A DNA stretch of 64,000 nucleotides from Archivesica marissinica (Eukaryota > Mollusca > Bivalvia > Venerida > Vesicomyidae): contig CM026403.1 in assembly GCA_014843695.1 (NCBI GenBank), positions 45,471,645 to 45,535,644 on the forward strand, read 5' to 3'. Positions 54,301 through 63,300 of the stretch are shown here, piece after piece; position 1 is the first letter of the stretch; the number at the start of each line of letters is the position of its first letter. Below the pieces are notes generated by a model. The model saw nothing but the letters and a program-made list of their open reading frames with translations. It did no database searches and was not told the origin of the DNA. The position numbers were made by a program, and so were the translations under genes.

Positions 54301-57300
54301 ACATCGTGGAACAATCACACACAACTGTACAACAATAAATACATCGGATAATACATCGTGGAACAATCACACACAACTGTACAACAATAAATACATCGGA
54401 TAATACATCGTGGAACAATCACACACAACTGTACAACAATAAATACATCGGATAATACATCGTGGAACAATCACACACAACTGTACAACAATAAATATAC
54501 TGGATGTAAATACATCAGGTAACAATCACACACAACTGTACAACAATAAATATACTGGATGTAAATACTACAGGTAACAATCACACACAACTGTACAACA
54601 ATAAATATACTGGATAGTAAGAGAATTAACATTTTACATATAAACTAACAGCAATAGACTCAAAGGGATTAGGATGAAAGAAAACTTATATAGTTTGTCT
54701 CCCTATAAGTAATTAGAATAGACTCAAAAGGATTAGAATGAAAGAAAACTTATATAGTTTGTCTCCCTATAAATAGGCTATAAGTAATTAGAATAGACTC
54801 AAAAGGATTAGAATGAAAGAAAACTTATATAGTTTGTCTCCCTATAAGTAATTAGAATAAGACACTAAATTTCCTTCAAGTTTATCATATTTTCATTCGG
54901 TAATCTAATATCCCTTTAACAACAATAACTTTAATGGATTTGACATGACATTTTGGCATACTAATTGTGCAAGCTAAGATAAAAATTAATTAATATAATT
55001 ATTGCATGTAAATCTTTTTAAAGTTTTTTAGTTATATGCCCATTTTGTAATGCACAACGAACAGACCTTACTATGCAATTGTAATATATATTATATTTGT
55101 CTCCATTAAAGCTGTTGATATCATTGCACTATAAAGCTGTTGATATCATTGCACTATCCTCCAAAATCAAACATTTCCCAGATCAATTAACCTTTGGTAA
55201 TATCATACAGTATTGTTAATTGAGTGTTCACCAGATGTGTAATTGTACAATTCAGGTGATTAGAATTATCATTGTATTAATGACTGTCTACGGATTCTAG
55301 GCGTCCATGACAGACACCACCAGAGGGTATCTATATATATATCAACTCCACCTATCGGCCATTGACAGCAAAATTGAGCATTGATTCACGTTAAATTTTG
55401 CTGATATTTGACACAGCCTTTAAATGTCTTTAACAGACCCTGACATTTTTTAGGCACAGGCCTTTCAGATTTAAAGAGAGACATGCCTGACTTTTGAGAG
55501 CAATCCGCTTCAGGCTATTCTATTTTGCAAACACTAAATAGTACTAGAAAAACAAGTATATCACTTCCTTTTACATGTATGTAAGTACTCTTGGATCAAA
55601 TTGTGTTGAAAATTAACTACAGGCTACTTCTGTTAGGTCGAATTCCGTTTGTCCGAACATAAAACTTCGACATAGTCGAATGAAAAAGTTGGCAGTTTCT
55701 TACGGAGGTTGGTGCACCCAAGTACTGGTTAACCGCTGGAGCCTGCCCAGGAAAGGTGTTGTTAGGTAAACTGCCCGCCGGCGATATAGCCCAAAATGGT
55801 GCTGATGCAGGCATAAAACCCGAAATATAAAATATAAATAAATCAACATAGCCGAACTTTGACATAGACGATATTGACCATATTCTGCAAGATGATGTTT
55901 CTTGGAGGTTGCAAGCATTATCCTGTCTACATCTGCCCATATTAAACCATTTTCAAGTGTGACATGGGCACACTTGATAAATTTAATAACTACAGGTAAA
56001 TATGCTGAATGAAAGTATCAATTCGTCGGCAAACTGTAATATTGACATAACGAGTGTGATATACTGCAAATTTATACCGCAGGGACCAGAAAAGGAATTC
56101 GATATAACGGAAAATTTGACGTAGCGAAATTTGACATAAATGTAGTCAGCTATATGCAAAATGATAGTATTCAAAATGGGACTTTAACTCCTTGGTGACA
56201 TAATAGACATCACAAAGAGCTAGATACCACACATGCAAAGCTGTGAGAAGTAAAAGTGTGTTAGTCCACTGATATCATTTTATTTCACAGATCAATTTCT
56301 ATTTTTCCAAAGCATAAAATAAAGCTAGATAGAATGATGACGATGAGAAGTGATTGGATCCTGTGTCCTAGTATTGTTGATTTGGATAATTGATTTGTAA
56401 ATTTAATGTACTTTTTCAAGTATATTTTGTGTACACATCTCTCGTACATGTTATCTATATGCGGTACGACCACCGTTTCTTTCGCCGTATCAATAAAACT
56501 TGGCAGAATGTTATGAAAACGTAAAATATACAAAGTTCATCCATGTGTAATCTGTAGGACATGCAGTTACTTCTACTGAAATACCGAGAGGAGATCATCC
56601 AGGCAAAGGTAGCCAAGGAGCACATGGAGGAGTCGTTGAAGAGTCAAATGATGTTCCTCAAGGATCAGATGCTTTCAGAGCAGCAGGAGAAGACCACCAT
56701 GGAGGAGACCCTGACACAAGAAATCAACACTCTACAAGAACGACTTGGTGAGAACATGTTCTCAAACTTTGACCATGTTGTTTTGTTATGTGGCTTCTGA
56801 GTAATTTAGAATTGTGAATCTTTGTCTTTGCTATTGCATGATTGTAGAAGGTGACTAATATTGTCTGATAATCTCTGTCTAGCAAGAGTGAACCTCATAC
56901 ATTGTTTTGATCAATTGTACTGGAGATCGACATGTACGGTATATAATATTTATAATAGACTAGAAGCTCTGTAATTTTGCTTAATGTCGAATAAAATGTG
57001 TTTTTTTGGTGTTGTTAAATATCTCAGCTGGCTCTATGCTGTTTGCAAAAGTGATTTTATGTGTCTCTAGCGTGCAAAGGGTTATAGAGGAATTCTTGAT
57101 TTTCGTGTGTCTGCTATAGAAAGTTGTATTATGTTCCTTATTACAGCTATTCATGACAGTATAAGATCTGAGCTGGAGAGGGAATCTTCTGTAAGAGCAG
57201 ACGCAGAAACAAAGTTACGAGAAATGGAACAAGCTTTGAAGAGTCAGCAGGCAAAATCCAAGCAGCTGATTGGTGGATTACAGAAGCAATTAGAGGAACA

Positions 57301-60300
57301 ATTCAATGACAGGGTAAGTCCTACCCTATTCATAGAAATGGAACAACCTTTGTGGACTGAGCAAATGACAGGGTAAGTACTACCCTATACATAGAAATGG
57401 AACAACCTTTGTGGAATGAGCAAATGACAGGGTAAGTCCTACCCTATACATAGAAATGGAACAACCTTTGTGGACTGAGCAAATGACAGGGTAAGTCCTA
57501 CCCTATACATAGAAATGGAACAACCTTTGTGGACTGAGCAAATGACAGAGTAAGTCCTACCCTATACATAGAAATGGAACAACCTTTGTGGACTGAGCAA
57601 ATGACAGGGTAAGTCCTACCCTATACATAGAAATGGAACAACCTTTGTGGACTGAGCAAATGACAGGGTAAGTCCTACCCTATACATAGAAATGGAACAA
57701 CCATTGTGGACTGAGCAAATGACAGGGTAAGTCCTACCCTATACATAGAAATGGAACAACCTTTGTGGACTGAGCAAATGACAGGGTAAGTACTACCCTA
57801 TACGTAGAAATGGAACAACCATTGTGGACTGAGCAAATGACAGGGTAAGTCCTACCCTATACATAGAAATGGAACAACCTTTGTGTAATGAACAAATGAC
57901 AGGGTAAGTACTACCCTATACATAGAAATGGAACAACCTTTGTGGACTTTGCAAATGACAGGGTAAATACTACCCTATACATAGAAATGGAACATCCTTT
58001 GTGGACTGAGCAAATGACAGGGTAAATACTACCCTATACATAGAAATGGAACAACCTTTGTGGACTGAGCAAATGACAGGGTAAATACTACCCTATACAT
58101 AGAAATGGAACAACCTTTGTGGACTGAGCAAATGACAGGGTAAATACTACCCTATACATAGAAATGGAACAACCTTTGTGGACTGAGCAAATGACAGGGT
58201 AAATACTACCCTATACATAGAAATGGAACAACCTTTGTGGACTGAGCAAATGACAGGGTAAATACTACCCTATACATAGAAATGGAACAACCTTTGTGGA
58301 CTGAGCAAATGACAGGGTAAGTACTACCCTATACATAGAAATGGAACAACCTTTGTGGACTGAGCAAATGACAGGGTAAATACTACCCTATACATAGAAA
58401 TGGAACAACCTTTGTGGACTGAGCAAATGACAGGGTAAATACTACCCTATACATAGAAATGGAACAACCTTTGTGGACTGAGCAAATGACAGGGTAAGTC
58501 CTACCCTATACATAGAAATGGAACAACCTTTGTGGACTGAGCAAATGACAGGGTAAATACTACCCTATACATAGAAATGGAACAACCTTTGTGGACTGAG
58601 CAAATGACAGGGTAAATACTACCCTATACATAGAAATGGAACAACCTTTGTGGACTGAGCAAATGACAGGGTAAATACTACCCTATACATAGAAATGGAA
58701 CAACCTTTGTGGACTGAGCAAATGACAGGGTAAATACTACCCTATACATAGAAATGGAACAACCTTTGTGGACTGAGCAAATGACAGGGTAAATACTACC
58801 CTATACATAGAAATGGAACAACCTTTGTGGACTGAGCAAATGACAGGGTAAATACTACCCTATACATAGAAATGGAACAACCTTTGTGGACTGAGCAAAT
58901 GACAGGGTAAATACTACCCTATACATAGAAATGGAACAACCTTTGTGGAATGAGCAAATGACAGGGTAAGTACTACCCTATACGTAGAAATGGAACAACC
59001 TTTGTGGAATGAGCAAAATTAATGACAGGGTAAGTACTACCCTATACGTAGAAATGGAACAACCTTTGTGGAATGAGCAAATGACAGGGTAAGTACTACC
59101 CTATACGTAGAAATGGAACAACCTTTGTGGACTGAGCAAATGACAGGGTAAGTACTACCCTATACATAGAAATGGAACAACCTTTGTGGAATGAGCAAAT
59201 GACAGGGTAAATACTACCCTATACATAGAAATGGAACAACCTTTGTGGACTGAGCAAATGACAGGGTAAGTACTACCCTATACATAGAAATGGAACAACC
59301 TTTGTGGAATGAGCAAATTTGACAGGGTAAGTACTACCCTATACGTAGAAATGGAACAACCTTTGTGGAATGAGCAAATGACAGGGTAAGTACTACCCTA
59401 TACGTAGAAATGGAACAACCTTTGTGGACTGAGCAAATGACAGGGTAAGTACTACCCTATACATAGAAATGGAACAACCTTTGTGGAATGAGCAAATGAC
59501 AGGGTAAGTCCTACCCTATACATAGAAATGGAACAACCTTTGTGGACTGAGCAAATGACAGGGTAAGTACTACCCTATACATAGAAATGGAACAACCTTT
59601 GTGGAATGAGCAAATGACAGGGTAAGTACTACCCTATACGTAGAAATGGAACAACCTTTGTGGAATGAGCAAATGACAGGGTAAGTACTACCCTATACGT
59701 AGAAATGGAACAACCTTTGTGGACTGAGCAAATGACAGGGTAAGTACTACCCTATACATAGAAATGGAACAACCTTTGTGGACTGAGCAAATGACAGGGT
59801 AAGTCCTACCCTATACATAGAAATGGAACAACCTTTGTGGACTGAACAAATGACAGGGTAAGTACTACCCTATACATAGAAATGGAACAACCTTTGTGGA
59901 ATGAGCAAATGACAGGGTAAGTACTACCCTATACGTAGAAATGGAACAACCTCTGTGGAATGAGCAAAATTAATGACAGGGTAAGTACTACCCTATACGT
60001 AGAAATGGAACAACCTTTGTGGAATGAGCAAATGACAGGGTAAGTACTACCCTATATGTAGAAATGGAACAACCTTTGTGGACTGAGCAAATGACAGGGT
60101 AAGTACTACCCTATACATAGAAATGGAACAACCTTTGTGGAATGAGCAAATGACAGGGTAAGTCCTACCCTATACATAGAAATGGAACAACCTTTGTGGA
60201 CTGAGCAAATGACAGGGTAAGTCCTACCCTATACATAGAAATGGAACAACCTTTGTGGACTGAGCAAATGACAGGGTAAATACTACCCTATGCATAGAAA

Positions 60301-63300
60301 TGGAACAACCTTTGTGGACTGAGCAAATGACAGGGTAAGTCCTACCCTATACATAGAAATGGAACAACCTTTGTGGACTGAGCAAATGACAGGGTAAGTC
60401 CTACCCTATACATAGAAATGGAACAACCATTGTGGACTGAGCAAATGACAGGGTAAGTCCTACCCTATACATAGAAATGGAACAACCTTTGTGGACTGAG
60501 CAAATGACAGGGTAAGTACTACCCTATACATAGAAATGGAACAACCTTTGTGGACTGAGCAAATGACAGGGTAAATACTACCCTATACATAGAAATGGAA
60601 CAACCTTTGTGGACTGAGCAAATGACAGGGTAAATACTACCCTATACATAGAAATGGAACAACCTTTGTGGACTGAGCAAATGACAGGGTAAATACTACC
60701 CTATACATAGAAATGGAACAACCTTTGTGGAATGAGCAAATGACAGGGTAAGTACTACCCTATACGTAGAAATGGAACAACCTTTGTGGAATGAGCAAAA
60801 TTAATGACAGGGTAAGTACTACCCTATACGTAGAAATGGAACAACCTTTGTGGAATGAGCAAATGACAGGGTAAGTACTACCCTATACGTAGAAATGGAA
60901 CAACCTTTGTGGACTGAGCAAATGACAGGGTAAGTACTACCCTATACATAGAAATGGAACAACCTTTGTGGAATGAGCAAATGACAGGGTAAATACTACC
61001 CTATACATAGAAATGGAACAACCTTTGTGGACTGAGCAAATGACAGGGTAAGTACTACCCTATACATAGAAATGGAACAACCTTTGTGGAATGAGCAAAT
61101 GACAGGGTAAGTACTACCCTATACGTAGAAATGGAACAACCTTTGTGGAATGAGCAAATGACAGGGTAAGTACTACCCTATACGTAGAAATGGAACAACC
61201 TTTGTGGAATGAGCAAATGACAGGGTAAGTACTACCCTATACGTAGAAATGGAACAACCTTTGTGGACTGAGCAAATGACAGGGTAAGTACTACCCTATA
61301 CATAGAAATGGAACAACCTTTGTGGAATGAGCAAATGACAGGGTAAGTACTACCCTATACATAGAAATGGAACAACCTTTGTGGACTGAGCAAATGACAG
61401 GGTAAGTACTACCCTATACGTAGAAATGGAACAACCTTTGTGGACTGAGCAAATGACAGGGTAAGTACTACCCTATGCATAGAAATGGAACAACCTTTGT
61501 GGAATGAGCAAATGACAGGGTAATCTACCCTATACATAGAAATGGAACAACCTTTGTGGACTGAGCAAATGACAGGGTAAGTCTACCCTATACTAGAAAT
61601 GGAACAACCTTGTGGATGAGCAAATGACAGGGTAAGTCTACCCTATACTAGAAATGGAACAACCTTTGTGAATGACAAATGACAGAGTAAATACTACCCT
61701 ATACGTAGAAATGGAACAACCTTTGTGGACTGAGCAAATGACAGGGTAAATACTACCCTATACATAGAAATGGAACAACCTTTGTGGACTGAGCAAATGA
61801 CAGGGCAAGTACTACCCTATACGTAGAAATGGAACAACCTTTGTGGAATGACAGGGTAAGTACTACCCTATACGTAGAAATGGAACAACCTTTGTGGACT
61901 GAGCAAATGACAGGGCAAGTACTACCCTATACATAGAAATGGAACAACCTTTGTGGAATGAGCAAATGACAGGGTAAGTCATTATGTAAGTCTGTTAATT
62001 GGTGGGTCATAGAAGTTCAAGCAGAATGCTGGTTTGTTTAATCCAAGCAATTTGTACATGTATTACAGAAATCCAGTTGGTGGTTATAATAATCCAAGTA
62101 GCCGATTGGTTAATTACAGAAATATAGGTAAACAGCTTATTGTCTGACTACAGAAATATAAGCAGCTGATTGGTGTATTATAGTATCCAAGCGACTGATA
62201 GATGAAATGTAGAAATCCAAGCGACTGATAGATGAAATGTAGAAATCCAAGTGACTGATAGATGAAATGTAGAAATCCACGCTGCTGATAGATGAAATGT
62301 AGAAATCCAAGCTGCTGATATATGAAATGTAGAAATCCAAGCTGCTGATAGATGAAATGTAGAAATCCAAGCGACTGATAGATGAAATGTAGAAATCCAA
62401 GCTGCTGATAGATGAAATGTAGAAATCCAAGCGACTGATAGATGAAATGTAGAAATCCAAACTGCTGATATATGAAATGTATAAATCCAAGCTGCTGATA
62501 TATGAAATGTAGAAATCCAAGCGACTGATATATGAAATGTAGAAATCCAAGCTGCTGATATATGAAATGTAGAAATCCAAGCTGCTTATATATGAAATGT
62601 AGAAATCCAAGCTGCTGATATATGAAATGTAGAAATCCAAGCTGCTGATATATGAAATGTAGAAATCCAAGCTGCTGATAGATGAAATGTAGAAATCCAA
62701 GCTGCTGATAGATGAAATGTAGAAATCCAAGCTGCTGATAGATGAAATGTAGAAATCCAAGCGACTGATAGATGAAATGTAGAAATCCAAGCTGCTGATA
62801 GATGAAATGTAGAAATCCAAGCTGCTGATAGATGAAATGTAGAAATCCAAGCTGCTGATATATGAAATGTAGAAATCCAAGCTGCTGATAGATGAAATGT
62901 AGAAATCCAAGCGACTGATATATGAAATGTAGAAATCCAAGCGACTGATATATGAAATGTAGAAATCCAAGCAGCTGATATATGAAATGTAGAAATCCAA
63001 GCAGCTGATATATGAAATGTAGAAATCCAAGCTGCTGATATATGAAATGTAGAAATCCAAGCAGCTGATATATGAAATGTAGAAATCCAAGCAGCTGATA
63101 GATGAAATGTAGAAATCCAAGCAGCTGATAGATGAAATGTAGAACACAAGAATATGATTGACAGCTGATTTGTTGATCATAGAATTCCAAAGAAAACTGA
63201 TTGATGGATGACATGGGCAGTTATTCTCTGGATGCTCTAGTTTACTTCCACATAAAATATTACATATATTCTTTCACCCACGACAATGAGATTTAATAAT

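Noticed and set aside
53700..54615. CRISPR-like regular array
   Set aside because: Repeats are contiguous with no unique spacers, and the window is animal nuclear DNA.
62114..63214. Three overlapping minus-strand frames of 187-366 codons
   Set aside because: 30-bp tandem array derived from exon 19 on the other strand; all three frames are open, which is a repeat artefact.
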